From positions 186,001 through 250,000 of the forward strand of contig NZ_SMSJ01000005.1 of the NCBI RefSeq assembly GCF_004355005.1: a stretch of 64,000 nucleotides of DNA. Direction: 5' to 3'. Shown one piece after another: positions 12,785 to 21,684 of the stretch (within the stretch, counting starts at the first letter, position 1; the number at the start of each line of letters is the position of its first letter). Both the position numbers and the translations under genes were made by a program. Source of the DNA: Dankookia rubra. GTDB lineage: Bacteria > Pseudomonadota > Alphaproteobacteria > Acetobacterales > Acetobacteraceae. The notes beneath the pieces were generated by a model. That model did no database searches, was not told where the DNA came from, and saw nothing but the letters and a program-made list of their open reading frames with translations.

Positions 12785-13195
12785 ATGCCGCGCGCCATCC
12801 TTCTCCTTGCCCTGACGCTGCTCGGCGCCTGTGCCGACAGCCGCACCCCGCAGGCCTTCGACCAACGCATGGCCGGCTTCGTCGGCCGGCCGGAGGCCGA
12901 TCTCGTCGCCGGCCTGGGGGTGCCGAGCCGGACCTACGACGCCGACGGCCGCCGCCTGCTGCAATGGGACTTCCTGCAGCCCAGCACGACGCCGGCGGTC
13001 TATCCCAGCATCGGGCTCGGCTTCGGCAGCTTTGGCTTCGGCCGGGGCGGCGGCAGCGCGGTGGGTGTGGGGACCGGCCTCGGCTTCGGCCCCCTCGGCG
13101 GCGGTGGGGTGCCGCAGGGCTGTTCGGTGGTCTTCGAGACGCGGCAGGGCACCGTGCAGGGCTTCACCCGCAACGGACCGGGCTGCATCGCCTAA
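12785..13195 (+). CDS. Small putative lipoprotein
   Basis: 136-residue exported protein with a lipoprotein signal: MPRAILLLALTLLGAC, lipobox LGAC, Cys16. The mature part has a SmpA/BamE-like opening (VGRPEADLVAGLGVPSR, then LLQWDF), followed by a Gly/Phe-rich stretch at about residues 75-105, and two later cysteines. This layout resembles many small alphaproteobacterial lipoproteins of unknown function; the first part recalls the beta-alpha SmpA/OmlA fold, which is only a suggestion. It sits 37 bases after the amidohydrolase and its stop overlaps the convergent DNA glycosylase stop. Confidence 0.72.
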   Translation: MPRAILLLALTLLGACADSRTPQAFDQRMAGFVGRPEADLVAGLGVPSRTYDADGRRLLQWDFLQPSTTPAVYPSIGLGFGSFGFGRGGGSAVGVGTGLGFGPLGGGGVPQGCSVVFETRQGTVQGFTRNGPGCIA

Positions 13196-13872
13196 CCGTC
13201 CTCGACCACCGCCCGCCCGGTCACGAAGCGCCAGTGATGCCAGAGCAGGCGGGCCGCGAGCGACCGCCAGGGCGCCCATTGCTCCGCCATGATCACCAGT
13301 GCCTTCGGCCCCGGCCTTGCCGCCAGCCCCAGCAGGTGCGCGGCACTCGCGGCCAGCGCCACGTCGCCGGGTGGGAAGATGTCGGGCCTTTGCTCGGCAA
13401 ACAGCAGGTGGATCGCCGCCGACCACGGCCCCAGCCCCTTCACCGCGGCGATATGCGCCAGCGCCGCCGCATCCGGCATCCCCGGCAGCGCGGCGAAATC
13501 CAGCCGCCCGTCGACGCAGGCCTTGGCCAGCGAGCGCGCATGCGCCGCCTTGGGCCGCGACAGCCCGGCCACACCGCACAGCGTCGCATCGTCCATCGCC
13601 AGCAGCCCGGCCGGCTCCAGCGCGCCCGGCAGCGCGGATAGCCGCTTCCAGATCGCCGAGGCCGCCTGGTTGCTGATCTGCTGGCCGCAGATTGCCCGCA
13701 GCAGGCCGGGAAAGCCCGGGCGCCGCACCCGCCAGGCCAAAGGGCCGGCCGCGGCCTCCACCCCGGCGAAGCGCGGGTCGGCCGCGACCAGCGCGGCGAT
13801 GCCGGCGCGGGCCCATGGCGGGGCCTCGGGGAAGGGGGGCGGCGGCGGGGTGGTTGAGAAGGGGGGGGCCAT
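13192..13872 (-). CDS. DNA-3-methyladenine glycosylase II (AlkA-like, HhH-GPD)
   Basis: Base-excision repair glycosylase removing alkylated purines. About 226 residues. It contains AICGQQISNQAA (family signature near residue 75), the helix-hairpin-helix with AVKGLGPWSA and the downstream catalytic Asp170 in FPPGDVAL, followed by WAPWRSLAARLLWHHW at the C-terminus. There is no N-terminal AlkA domain of the E. coli type, so it matches the short bacterial form. The ATG at 13872 was chosen because residues before it are arginine-rich and not protein-like. It is divergent from the response regulator at 14132 across 259 bases. Confidence 0.88.
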   Translation of the reverse strand: MAPPFSTTPPPPPFPEAPPWARAGIAALVAADPRFAGVEAAAGPLAWRVRRPGFPGLLRAICGQQISNQAASAIWKRLSALPGALEPAGLLAMDDATLCGVAGLSRPKAAHARSLAKACVDGRLDFAALPGMPDAAALAHIAAVKGLGPWSAAIHLLFAEQRPDIFPPGDVALAASAAHLLGLAARPGPKALVIMAEQWAPWRSLAARLLWHHWRFVTGRAVVEDG

Positions 13873-14043
13873 CCCCGCCGCCTTAGAGCAGAACGCCGGA
13901 GGGCCGATACGCCCGGAGGCGTGAATCCGCGTCTCTGACCGCTGCCCGAAGGATCGGCGCCGGGAAGAGGGGGGACGGCGCCGACCGCACCCTGAAGCTG
14001 GACCCGCGATGTTGCCCAGGGAAGGGCCGAACCATGCCGAATT

Positions 14044-14088
14044 GCAACGCTCGGCAACAAGTGACGCTGCGGCAACGTCCAGCAACAA
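14044..14088 (+). promoter_or_regulatory. Two tandem GCAAC-N5-GCAAC boxes, candidate OmpR-type operator
   Basis: GCAAC occurs at 14044, 14054, 14072 and 14082. Each pair is spaced by 10 bases, one helical turn, and the two 17-base units (14044-14060 and 14072-14088, both ending GCAACAA) start 28 bases apart. They lie 44 bases before the response-regulator ATG. Winged-helix OmpR/PhoB regulators bind exactly such direct repeats, so autoregulation is the natural reading. The repeats are seen; the binding protein is inferred. Confidence 0.6.
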
Positions 14089-14131
14089 AGCCACGCACAA
14101 GCCGCCCGGTTCGCGCTATGTAACCGCCACG

Positions 14132-14851
14132 ATGGAGCCGCAACCCCATATCCTCGTCGTCGACGACGACCGCGAGATCCGCGACCTTCTCTCGAAATTC
14201 CTCGAGCGGCAGGGCATGCGCGTTTCCGCCGCCCGCGATGCGAAGGAAGCCCGCAAGCTCTGGCCGCTCGGCCGCTACCACCTGGTGGTGCTCGACCTGA
14301 TGCTGCCCGGCGAGAGCGGGCTCGACCTCGCGAAGTGGCTGCGCAGCCAGGCGGAGGTCCCCATCGTCATGCTGACGGCGATGAGCGAGGAGACCGACCG
14401 AATCGTCGGGCTCGAGCTCGGCGCCGACGACTACCTGGGCAAGCCCTTCAACCCACGCGAGCTGCTGGCCCGGATCCGCGCCGTGCTGCGCCGGGCGAGC
14501 GGCGAGCCCGGCACGGCCAAGGAGCCGCCGGCCAAGGCGATCCGCTTCTCCGGATGGACGCTGGAGCCCGCCCGCCGCCGCCTGCTCAACCCCGACGGCG
14601 CCGAGGTGCCGCTCACGGGCGGCGAGTACGAGTTGCTGCAGGTGCTGGTCGAGCGCCCGAATCGTGTCCTGACCCGGGACATGCTGATGGACCTGCTGCG
14701 CGGCCGCCAGGCCGGGCCGTTCGACCGGGCGATCGACGTCGCCGTCTCGCGGCTGCGGCGCAAGCTGGAGGATGACGGGCGCAACCCGAGCCTGATCAAG
14801 ACCGTCCGCGGCGGCGGCTATGTGCTGGCCGCGACGGTCGAGAAAGGGTGA
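14132..14851 (+). CDS. OmpR/PhoB-family response regulator
   Basis: 239-residue cytoplasmic DNA-binding regulator. Receiver domain residues 6-120 with the acidic pocket VVDDDRE, phosphoacceptor Asp55 (VVLDLMLPG) and Lys104 (LGKPFNP); winged-helix domain from about residue 140 to the end (LTGGEYELLQVL, then VSRLRRKLEDD and VRGGGYVL). The ATG at 14132 starts directly before the receiver; upstream in-frame codons are not family-like. The stop overlaps the kinase start (GTGA). Its own promoter region carries the tandem GCAAC boxes. The sequence is close to the OmpR branch, consistent with an EnvZ-like partner; the stimulus cannot be read from the sequence. Confidence 0.93.
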   Translation: MEPQPHILVVDDDREIRDLLSKFLERQGMRVSAARDAKEARKLWPLGRYHLVVLDLMLPGESGLDLAKWLRSQAEVPIVMLTAMSEETDRIVGLELGADDYLGKPFNPRELLARIRAVLRRASGEPGTAKEPPAKAIRFSGWTLEPARRRLLNPDGAEVPLTGGEYELLQVLVERPNRVLTRDMLMDLLRGRQAGPFDRAIDVAVSRLRRKLEDDGRNPSLIKTVRGGGYVLAATVEKG

Positions 14852-16233
14852 ACCAGCTTTCCCGACCGGCGCAGGACGCGCCGCCGCGCCGCCGCTGGCA
14901 TCCCTGGCCGCGCAGCCTGGCCGGCCGTACCGCCCTGGTGCTGCTGCTGGCGCTGACCGTGGTGCAGGCGGCGGGGCTGACCATCCATGCGCTCGACCGC
15001 GTCGACCTGCAGCGCTTCGCCCAGGAGCGGGAGATCTCGCAGCGGGCGGTCAGCGCCTGGCGGACCGTGCTGCTCGCCCCGCCCGACCGCCGGGCGCAGA
15101 TGCTGGCGGAGCTGGAATTGCCGAGCGGCCTCTCGGCGACGCTGGACGAGATGCCGCTGGCACGGCCGGAACTGCCGCCGATGCCGCCGCCGGTCCTCCG
15201 GCGGCTGCGCTTCGACCTCTTCGCCAACAGCCCGCCGCGGTTCCGCCCGCGGGAGCTGATCACCGCCTGGATTCCCGGCGGCCCCTCCTTCGCCGCCAGC
15301 CTGCGCCTGCCCAGCGGCGACTGGCTGAACCTGCGGATCCACCTGCCGCCGCCGCGGCCCTGGCATTCCGAGACCTTCTTGATCGCCTTCGCCGCCATGA
15401 CGCTTGCGGCCGGGCTGCTCATCCTCTGGGCGGTGCGGCGGCTGACGCGGCCGGTGCGGGCGCTGGCGGAGGCGGCCGAGCGACTCGGCCGCGACGTCAA
15501 CGCGCCGCCGCTGCCGGAAGCGGGGCCGAGCGAGGTGGCCACCGCGGCGCATGCCTTCAACACCATGGCGGCGCGCATCCGCCGCTTCGTCGGCGACCGC
15601 ACCCAAATGCTGGCGGCCATCGGCCACGACCTGCGCACGCCGATCACCCGGCTGCGGCTACGCGCCGAGTTCATGGACGACGACGAGCAGCGGCGGAAGA
15701 TGCTGGCCGACCTCGACGAGATGGAGGCGATGGTGGCAGCGACCCTTGCCTTCGCCCGGGACGAGTCGGCGGCCGAGCCGACGGTCGCGGTCGACCTTGC
15801 CGCGCTCTGCCGCACCGTGCTGGACGAGGCGGCGGACGGGCATCCGGACCTGGCCGAGGCGATCGCCTACCAGGGGCCGGACCGGCTGGTGGCGCAGGTC
15901 CGGCCGGTGGCGATGAAGCGCGCCATCGCCAACCTGGTCGGCAATGCGCTGGCCTATGGCTCGGCGGCGCGGCTCACCCTCTCGGCGCCCGAAGCGCCGG
16001 CGCGGCCGCTGCGGCTGGCGATCGAGGATGACGGGCCGGGCATCCCGCTGGCCGAGCTGGAATCGGTCTTCCAGCCATTCCGCCGGCTGGAAACCAGCCG
16101 CAACCGGGAGACCGGCGGGACCGGGCTCGGCCTGCCGATCGCCCGCAACATCTTCCGCGCGCATGGCGGCGATGTGGTGCTGCGGAACCGGCCGGGCGGC
16201 GGGCTGGTGGCGGTGGCGACCCTGCCGGGCTAG
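14848..16233 (+). CDS. EnvZ-like sensor histidine kinase
   Basis: 461-residue inner-membrane kinase starting at GTG in the GTGA overlap with its regulator. Order: cytoplasmic Arg/Pro-rich tail, membrane helix at ~28-48, a short periplasmic domain of about 130 residues rich in proline, second helix at ~175-195, HAMP (RRLTRPVRALAE), H-box with His260 (GHDLRTPITRLR), N-box (ANLVGNALAYG), G1 (EDDGPGIP) and G2 (GTGLGLPIAR). The RTPITRLRLR type of H-box is that of EnvZ. No additional receiver is present. It should phosphorylate Asp55 of the coupled regulator. Confidence 0.92.
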   Translation: MNQLSRPAQDAPPRRRWHPWPRSLAGRTALVLLLALTVVQAAGLTIHALDRVDLQRFAQEREISQRAVSAWRTVLLAPPDRRAQMLAELELPSGLSATLDEMPLARPELPPMPPPVLRRLRFDLFANSPPRFRPRELITAWIPGGPSFAASLRLPSGDWLNLRIHLPPPRPWHSETFLIAFAAMTLAAGLLILWAVRRLTRPVRALAEAAERLGRDVNAPPLPEAGPSEVATAAHAFNTMAARIRRFVGDRTQMLAAIGHDLRTPITRLRLRAEFMDDDEQRRKMLADLDEMEAMVAATLAFARDESAAEPTVAVDLAALCRTVLDEAADGHPDLAEAIAYQGPDRLVAQVRPVAMKRAIANLVGNALAYGSAARLTLSAPEAPARPLRLAIEDDGPGIPLAELESVFQPFRRLETSRNRETGGTGLGLPIARNIFRAHGGDVVLRNRPGGGLVAVATLPG

Positions 16234-16239
16234 GCGGCC

Positions 16240-17322
16240 CTACTCTGCCGCGGGTGCCATCTCCCGCACCCGGGGGATCACCTCCTCGGCGAAGAGCCGG
16301 ATCGTCCGGTGCCGCACCGCCTGCGGCACGCCGTAGGTGGCGTTGCTGACGACCAGGTAGTTGAAGCCGAGGCCGATGATCTCCTGCAGACGCCGCGCCA
16401 CCGTCGCCGGCGATCCCACCAGGTTCTGGGCGAGGTAGCCGCCGAGGTTGGCGGGGTCGGAGAGCTGCCGCAGGTTGGCGAACATGCGGTTGAACTGCTC
16501 GTAGCCCGGGATATTGCCCCAGGGGGCATGGTCGGACTGGTAGTGCTCCACCTGCAGGGCGAAGAATTTCGGCAGGTATTCCAGCGCCTCGGCCTGTGCG
16601 GCCGCGTCCGTCTCGGCGACGAAGCACTTGATCGAGATCGGGAAGGTCGCCTCGGCCGGCCGGCCGGCGGCGGCGGTCCGTTCCTTCCAGGTCTCCAGGA
16701 TGCGGCGCAGCAGCTTGTCGGGGAAGGACGACAGGCAGAGCGGCGGCAGGCCGAGATCGGCCATGATCGCCGCGCTCTCCAGGCTGCCGATGGCGCCGTA
16801 GAAGCTCGGCATCCGGCCCTGCAGCGCCGGCCGCAGCACGGTCGGCGCGGTCCAGTTGGCGTAGTGCCCGGCATGGGTCACCGGCCCGCCCTGCAGCGCC
16901 TTCCGGGTGAACTCCCAGCACTCGCGGAAGCGGTCGCGGGCGGTCTCCATGCCGATGCCGAAGGCGTCGTATTCCGACTTCGCCGTGCCGCGACCCATGC
17001 CGATGTGCAGATCGCCGTCGGACAGCGTCTGCAGCATCGCCACATCCTCGGCGAAGCGCACCGGGTCGTACCAGGGCAGCACCATGACCGCCGTGCCGAG
17101 GCCGAGGCCGGGGCAGGCCGCGGCGATGTGGGAGAGGAACAGCAGCGGGTTGGGCTGCGGGTAGTAGTCGCTGAAATGGTGCTCCACCATCCAGGCGGCG
17201 TCGTAGCGCAGGCGGTGCAGCAGCTCGGCATCGGCGATCGCCTCGCGGTAAAGCTGGCTATCGCTGAGCCCTGCCTCCCCCACGGCACCGATCTGGTAGG
17301 CGAAGCGTGCGGCGGTTGCCAT
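16240..17322 (-). CDS. LLM-class flavin-dependent oxidoreductase
   Basis: 360-residue (alpha/beta)8 luciferase-like monooxygenase or reductase. Typical segments: MVEHHFSDYYPQPNP, GTAVMVLPWYDPVRFAEDVA, GRGTAKSEYDAFG and the C-terminal GVPQAVRHRTIRLFAEEVIPRVR. The EHH and the nonprolyl cis-peptide region suit an FMN-type luciferase-like protein rather than Fgd. It is divergent from the F420-type LLM gene at 17438, sharing a 115-base promoter region that contains an inverted repeat. Substrate unknown. Flavin versus F420 use cannot be decided by eye. Confidence 0.85.
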   Translation of the reverse strand: MATAARFAYQIGAVGEAGLSDSQLYREAIADAELLHRLRYDAAWMVEHHFSDYYPQPNPLLFLSHIAAACPGLGLGTAVMVLPWYDPVRFAEDVAMLQTLSDGDLHIGMGRGTAKSEYDAFGIGMETARDRFRECWEFTRKALQGGPVTHAGHYANWTAPTVLRPALQGRMPSFYGAIGSLESAAIMADLGLPPLCLSSFPDKLLRRILETWKERTAAAGRPAEATFPISIKCFVAETDAAAQAEALEYLPKFFALQVEHYQSDHAPWGNIPGYEQFNRMFANLRQLSDPANLGGYLAQNLVGSPATVARRLQEIIGLGFNYLVVSNATYGVPQAVRHRTIRLFAEEVIPRVREMAPAAE

Positions 17323-17338
17323 TCGGACCCTCCCCGGG

Positions 17339-17356
17339 GCGTTCTTGCGGGAACGC
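17339..17356. promoter_or_regulatory. Inverted repeat between divergent LLM genes
   Basis: GCGTTC at 17339-17344 and GAACGC at 17351-17356 form a perfect 6-base inverted repeat with a 6-base spacer. It lies 17 bases upstream of the minus-strand LLM gene and 82 bases upstream of the plus-strand one. Its place suggests a shared operator, but a chance palindrome in GC-rich DNA is possible. Confidence 0.3.
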
Positions 17357-17437
17357 TAGGTTTCGCCGCCCCCGGCCGTCAACTGGCGGGCCGCGCCGGG
17401 CAGCGCCATACTGCGGTCAGGGACGGAGGATGCGGTC

Positions 17438-18298
17438 ATGGATTTCGGACGTCTCGGCGTATGGTGCTCGACCGACCGGTTGGATGCGGCGGGGCTGCGC
17501 GCCCTGCTGAAGCGCGTCGAGGGCAAGGGCTACGGCACCCTCTGGTACCCGGAATCGCGCGGCCATGAATCGGTCGCGCTGGCCGGCTTCCTGCTGGCGA
17601 ACAGCACGAAGCTCGTCATCGGCAGCTCGATCGCCAATATCTACGCCCGCGATGCCTTCACCGCCCGGCGGGCGCTGGCGACGATGAACGCGCTGCATGG
17701 CGGGCGCTTCGCGCTCGGCCTCGGCGTCTCGCACATCCCGATGGTGGAGGGCCTGCGCGGCCACCACTACGACAAGCCGATCCCCGCCATGCGCGCCTAC
17801 CTAGATGGCATGGCGAAGGGCGGCGGCGCCGCGCTGGAAGGCCCGGTGCTGCTGGCCGCGCTCGGGCCGAAGATGCTGGCGCTGGCGGCGGCGCGGTCGG
17901 ACGGCGCGGTGCCCTACAACGTGACGCCGGACCATACGAAGCAGGCGGCGGAGATCCTGGGTCCCGGCAAGGTTCTCGCGGTCGAGCAGAAGGTCTGCAT
18001 CGAGCCGGACAAGGCGCGCGCCCGGGCACTGGGGCGCAAGGAGCTCGCGCGCTACATGACGCTGCCGAACTACGTGAACAACTGGCTGCGCCTCGGCTTC
18101 TCGGAGGCCGAGCTGGCCGATGGCGGCAATGACCGCTTCATCGACGCCATGGTGATCTCGGGCGACGCCGAGGCGGTGAAGACCGGCCTCCGCGCGCATT
18201 TCGCCGCCGGCGCCACCCATGTCTGCATCCAGCCCGTCACCGAGGACGGCGACACCGGGCACCGCGACGCCATGCTGGCGGCGCTGGCCGATACCTGA
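17438..18298 (+). CDS. F420-type LLM oxidoreductase (TIGR03620-like)
   Basis: 286-residue luciferase-like protein with [16 protein letters not shown] at the start, then [29 protein letters not shown] near residue 90 and a short C-terminal barrel half. The shortened barrel and the SRGHES segment resemble proteins grouped as probable F420-dependent LLM oxidoreductases. It is the first gene of a run with fgd-cofE-cofD-cofC, 13 bases before fgd, so it probably uses the cofactor made by the operon. Substrate unknown. Confidence 0.8.
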   Translation: MDFGRLGVWCSTDRLDAAGLRALLKRVEGKGYGTLWYPESRGHESVALAGFLLANSTKLVIGSSIANIYARDAFTARRALATMNALHGGRFALGLGVSHIPMVEGLRGHHYDKPIPAMRAYLDGMAKGGGAALEGPVLLAALGPKMLALAAARSDGAVPYNVTPDHTKQAAEILGPGKVLAVEQKVCIEPDKARARALGRKELARYMTLPNYVNNWLRLGFSEAELADGGNDRFIDAMVISGDAEAVKTGLRAHFAAGATHVCIQPVTEDGDTGHRDAMLAALADT

Positions 18299-18311
18299 AG
18301 GGGCGAAGACC

Positions 18312-19316
18312 ATGCTGACGCTCGGCTACAAGGCCTCGGCCGAACAATTCGCCCCGGCGAAGCTGCTGGACTATGGCGTCCTGGCGGAACAGGCGGGGTT
18401 CGATTCCTGCTTCATCTCCGACCATTTCCAGCCCTGGAAGCACACGGATGGGCATGCGCCCAACTCGCTGGTCTGGCTCGGCGCGCTGGGGGCGCGGACG
18501 CAGCGGCTGGTGATGGGGACCTCGGTGCTGACGCCCACCTTCCGCTACCATCCCTCGATCGTGGCGCAGGCCTTCGGCACGCTGGGCTCGATGTTCCCCG
18601 GCCGCGTCATCCTCGGCATCGGCACCGGGGAGGGGCTGAACGAGGTGCCCTCGACCGGCGCGCCCTGGCCGGAGTTCAAGGAACGCTTCGCCCGGATGCG
18701 CGAGGCGGTGCAGCTGATGCGGAAGCTCTGGACCGAGGAGCGCGTGAGCTTCGAGGGCCAGTACTACAGGACGGAGAAGGCCACGATCTACGACCGGCCG
18801 GAAACGCCGGTGCCGATCTACGTCGCCGCAGCCGGCGCGCTGGTGGCGAAATACGCCGGCCGCGGCGGCGACGGGTTCATCTGCACCTCGGGTAAGAAGC
18901 CGGAACTGTACACCGAGACGCTGCTGCCGAACGTCGCCGCCGGGCTGGACGCCGCCGGCGCGCCGAAGCCCAACTACGACCGGATGATCGAGGTGAAGGT
19001 CTCCTTCGACACCGACCGGCAGCGCGCGCTGGAGGACACCCGCCACTGGGCGGCGCTGGCCCTCTCGCCCGAGGAGAAGATGTCGGTCGAGGACCCGGCC
19101 GAGATGGAACGCCTGGCCGATGCCTTGCCGCTGGAACGCGCCGCCAGCCGCTGGATCGTCTCCGACGACCCGGAGGAGCATGTCGAGCGGATCGGCTACT
19201 ACGCCGGGCTCGGCTTCAACCACCTGGTCTTCCACGCGCCGGGGCCGGATCAGGCGCGGTTCCTGAGCCTCTACGGGGAGCGGGTGCTGCCCCTGCTGCG
19301 CCGCCGCTTCGGGTGA
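18312..19316 (+). CDS. fgd: F420-dependent glucose-6-phosphate dehydrogenase-like (Fgd)
   Basis: Reduces F420 with glucose-6-phosphate in characterised mycobacterial enzymes. This 334-residue protein matches mycobacterial Fgd1 along its length: [12 protein letters not shown] at the start, SDHFQPW with Asp37, His38 and Trp42 (Asp39/His40/Trp44 in M. tuberculosis), [13 protein letters not shown], the catalytic Glu in [18 protein letters not shown] and NHLVFHAPG. The ATG chosen sits directly before the conserved opening. The stop overlaps the cofE start (GTGA), which couples the F420-reducing enzyme to F420 synthesis. Close relatives can oxidise other alcohols or hydroxy-acids, so the glucose-6-phosphate substrate is inferred. 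Confidence 0.85.
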   Translation: MLTLGYKASAEQFAPAKLLDYGVLAEQAGFDSCFISDHFQPWKHTDGHAPNSLVWLGALGARTQRLVMGTSVLTPTFRYHPSIVAQAFGTLGSMFPGRVILGIGTGEGLNEVPSTGAPWPEFKERFARMREAVQLMRKLWTEERVSFEGQYYRTEKATIYDRPETPVPIYVAAAGALVAKYAGRGGDGFICTSGKKPELYTETLLPNVAAGLDAAGAPKPNYDRMIEVKVSFDTDRQRALEDTRHWAALALSPEEKMSVEDPAEMERLADALPLERAASRWIVSDDPEEHVERIGYYAGLGFNHLVFHAPGPDQARFLSLYGERVLPLLRRRFG

Positions 19317-20053
19317 GCGACGCGCTCACCCTGCTGGCGGTGCCCGGCCTGCCGATGGTGGCGGCGGGCGACGACCTCGGCGCGATCCTGGCGGAGGGGC
19401 TGGCGCATGCCGCCATCCAGCCGCAGCCCGGCGACGTGCTGGCGGTGGCGCAGAAGATCGTCAGCAAGGCGGAGGGGCGCAGCGTGCCGCTGGCCTCCGT
19501 CACGCCCTCCGCCCGCGCGCAGGCTTTGGGCGCGGAGACCGGCAAGGACCCGCGGCTGGTCGAGTTGATCCTGTCGGAATCCGTGCGGGTGGTGCGGTCG
19601 CGGCCGAACCTGATCATCGTCCAGCACCGGCTCGGCTTCGTCATGGCCAATGCCGGGATCGACCAGTCGAATGTCGGGCGGGACGGTCATGCCCTGCTGC
19701 TGCCGCTGGACCCGGATGGCAGCGCCGCGGCGCTTTCGGCACGGCTCGGCCTGCCGGTGGTGATCACCGACAGCTTCGGCCGGGCCTGGCGGCGCGGCAC
19801 CGTCGGCGTTGCCATCGGTGCGGCGGGGCTGCCGGCCCTGCTGGATCTGCGCGGCCAGCCCGACCTGTTCGGCCGCACGCTGATGGTCAGCATCACCGGC
19901 TTCGCCGACGAGATCGCCGCGGCCGCAGGGCTGGTGATGGGCCAGGGCGCGGAGGGACGGCCGGCGGTGCTGGTGCGCGGGCTGCGCTGGTCGGCGCCGG
20001 CGCTGCCGGCCTCCGAACTGGTGCGGGTCGGCGCGGAGGATCTGTTCCAGTGA
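19313..20053 (+). CDS. cofE: Coenzyme F420-0:L-glutamate ligase CofE
   Basis: Adds gamma-linked glutamates to F420-0 using GTP. 246 residues, GTG start in the overlap with fgd. Recognisable: [13 protein letters not shown] near residue 45, [16 protein letters not shown] near residue 105, and [18 protein letters not shown] near residue 155. It is the stand-alone CofE form: the C-terminal FMN-binding dehydro-F420 reductase domain fused in actinobacterial FbiB is absent. It overlaps cofD by 4 bases (GTGA). Confidence 0.93.
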   Translation: MSDALTLLAVPGLPMVAAGDDLGAILAEGLAHAAIQPQPGDVLAVAQKIVSKAEGRSVPLASVTPSARAQALGAETGKDPRLVELILSESVRVVRSRPNLIIVQHRLGFVMANAGIDQSNVGRDGHALLLPLDPDGSAAALSARLGLPVVITDSFGRAWRRGTVGVAIGAAGLPALLDLRGQPDLFGRTLMVSITGFADEIAAAAGLVMGQGAEGRPAVLVRGLRWSAPALPASELVRVGAEDLFQ

Positions 20054-20970
20054 TCGTGGCGTTGTCGGGCGGCATCGGCGGGGCGAAGCTGGCGCTCGGC
20101 CTGTCGCAGGTGCTGCCGCCTTCGGACCTGCTGATCGTCGCCAATACCGGCGACGACTTCGAGCATCTCGGCCTGACCATCTGCCCCGATATCGACACGC
20201 TCAGCTACACGCTGGCGGGGCTCGACAACCCGGTGCTGGGCTGGGGCCGGCACGACGAGAGCTGGGGCTTCATGGATACGCTCGGCGCGCTGGGCGGACC
20301 GGACTGGTTCCGCCTCGGCGACCGCGACCTGGCGGTGCACGTGCTGCGGACGCATCGGCTTCGCGGCAGGGAGACGCTTTCCAGCATCACCGACGACGTG
20401 CGGCAGCGGATGGGCATCGGCCCGCGCATCCTGCCGATGAGCGACGATCCCGTGCGCACGCGCATCCTGGGCGACGCGGGCTGGATCGATTTCCAGGACT
20501 GGTTCGTGCGGCAGCGCGCGGCGCCGGTGGTGCGCGCGGTGGAATTCGCCGGCGCCGCCGCGGCGCGGCCGCAGCCGGAGGTGCTGGCGGCGCTGCGGGC
20601 GGGGCCGCGCGCCGTGGCGATCTGCCCGAGCAACCCCTTCATCAGCATCGAGCCGATCCTGGCGGTGCCGGGGATGCGGGATGCGATCCTGGCCTCGGGC
20701 GCGCCGGTGATCGCCGTATCGCCCATCATCGCCGGGCAGGCGGTGAAGGGACCGACCGCGAAGATGTTCGCCGAGCTGGGCACGCCGCCCTCCGCCGCCG
20801 CGGTCGCCGCGCGCTACGGCGACCTGCTGACCGGCTATGTGATGGAAGAAGGCGACGACGCGACCGGTATCGCCCCGCGCGTGTTCCGCGCCGCGACGCT
20901 GATGCGGACGCTGGACGACAAGGTGGCGCTGGCCCGGGCCGTGCTGGCCGCGGCGGATGCGCTGCGGTGA
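20050..20970 (+). CDS. cofD: 2-phospho-L-lactate transferase CofD
   Basis: Transfers the phospholactyl (or phosphoenolpyruvyl/phosphoglyceryl) group from its GDP-activated form to FO, giving F420-0 or dehydro-F420-0. 306 residues, GTG start. The N-terminus has the family glycine loop [13 protein letters not shown], followed by [25 protein letters not shown] and, later, [13 protein letters not shown]. It overlaps both neighbours by 4 bases. Which three-carbon acid is used cannot be read from the sequence. Confidence 0.94.
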   Translation: MIVALSGGIGGAKLALGLSQVLPPSDLLIVANTGDDFEHLGLTICPDIDTLSYTLAGLDNPVLGWGRHDESWGFMDTLGALGGPDWFRLGDRDLAVHVLRTHRLRGRETLSSITDDVRQRMGIGPRILPMSDDPVRTRILGDAGWIDFQDWFVRQRAAPVVRAVEFAGAAAARPQPEVLAALRAGPRAVAICPSNPFISIEPILAVPGMRDAILASGAPVIAVSPIIAGQAVKGPTAKMFAELGTPPSAAAVAARYGDLLTGYVMEEGDDATGIAPRVFRAATLMRTLDDKVALARAVLAAADALR

Positions 20971-21623
20971 CGCTCTGGGCCGTGCTGCCGGTAAAGGAGA
21001 TGGCGGGGTCGAAGCAGCGCCTCTCGCCCTTGCTGTCGCCCGAGGAGCGCGTCGCACTGATGCGGGTGATGGTGGGCGAGGTGTTGGACGCGCTGCTCGG
21101 CGCGCGCGGGCTGACCGGGGTCGCGGTGGTGACCCTGGATGGCTGGACCACGGCGGAGGCAGGGCGTCGCGGCGCGCGGGTCATCACCGCCGGCGCGCGG
21201 GACGGGCATACCGGCAGCGTCACCGCGGCGGCGCGGGTATTGGCGGCGGAAGGTGCGACCGGCGTGCTGACCATGCCGGGCGATATCCCGGCGGTGACAG
21301 CGGCGGAGACCGAGGCGCTGGTCGCGGCGCACGGTGCGGCGCCGGCCTTCACCATCGCCCCGGCGCATGACGAGAAGGGCTCGAACGGCGTGGTGCTGAG
21401 CCCTCCCGGCGTGGTGCCGCTGCGCTTCGGGGAGGACAGCTACTTCCCGCACCTCGCCGCGGCGCGGGCGCAGGGGATCGAGCCGCGCATCGTGCCGCTG
21501 CCCGGCGTGGCGATGGACATCGACCATCCCGAGGACATCGCCATGTTCGCCGGCCTCGACCTCGCCCGCGGCACCCGCACCCTGTCCTGGCTGCGTGAGT
21601 CGGGCGTCCTGACCCGCCTCTGA
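20967..21623 (+). CDS. cofC: 2-phospho-L-lactate guanylyltransferase CofC
   Basis: Activates the three-carbon phosphoacid with GTP for CofD. 218 residues, GTG start overlapping the cofD stop. It has the nucleotidyltransferase start [29 protein letters not shown] near residue 108, and [16 protein letters not shown]. It lies at the end of the run, followed by a strong hairpin and the convergent fbiC gene. Substrate choice between phosphoenolpyruvate, phospholactate and 3-phosphoglycerate is controlled by a few pocket residues that I cannot assign without a structure-based alignment. Confidence 0.92.
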   Translation: MTLWAVLPVKEMAGSKQRLSPLLSPEERVALMRVMVGEVLDALLGARGLTGVAVVTLDGWTTAEAGRRGARVITAGARDGHTGSVTAAARVLAAEGATGVLTMPGDIPAVTAAETEALVAAHGAAPAFTIAPAHDEKGSNGVVLSPPGVVPLRFGEDSYFPHLAAARAQGIEPRIVPLPGVAMDIDHPEDIAMFAGLDLARGTRTLSWLRESGVLTRL

Positions 21624-21663
21624 CCCGAGGTGTCCGGAGGCCTTTCGGCCTTTGGCGGGGTGC

Positions 21664-21684
21664 GCGAGGGGCAGCGCCCCTCGC
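21664..21684. terminator. Hairpin between convergent cofC and fbiC
   Basis: Perfect 9-base stem: GCGAGGGGC at 21664-21672 and GCCCCTCGC at 21676-21684, loop AGC. It directly abuts the fbiC stop codon, and an imperfect GGAGGCC/GGCCTTT stem lies before it. No long T run follows. It probably ends transcription from both sides. Confidence 0.55.

Noticed and set aside
16240-19316. LuxAB-type bacterial luciferase pair
   Set aside because: The LLM proteins differ in length and motif; one is an Fgd homologue and no lux aldehyde genes are present.
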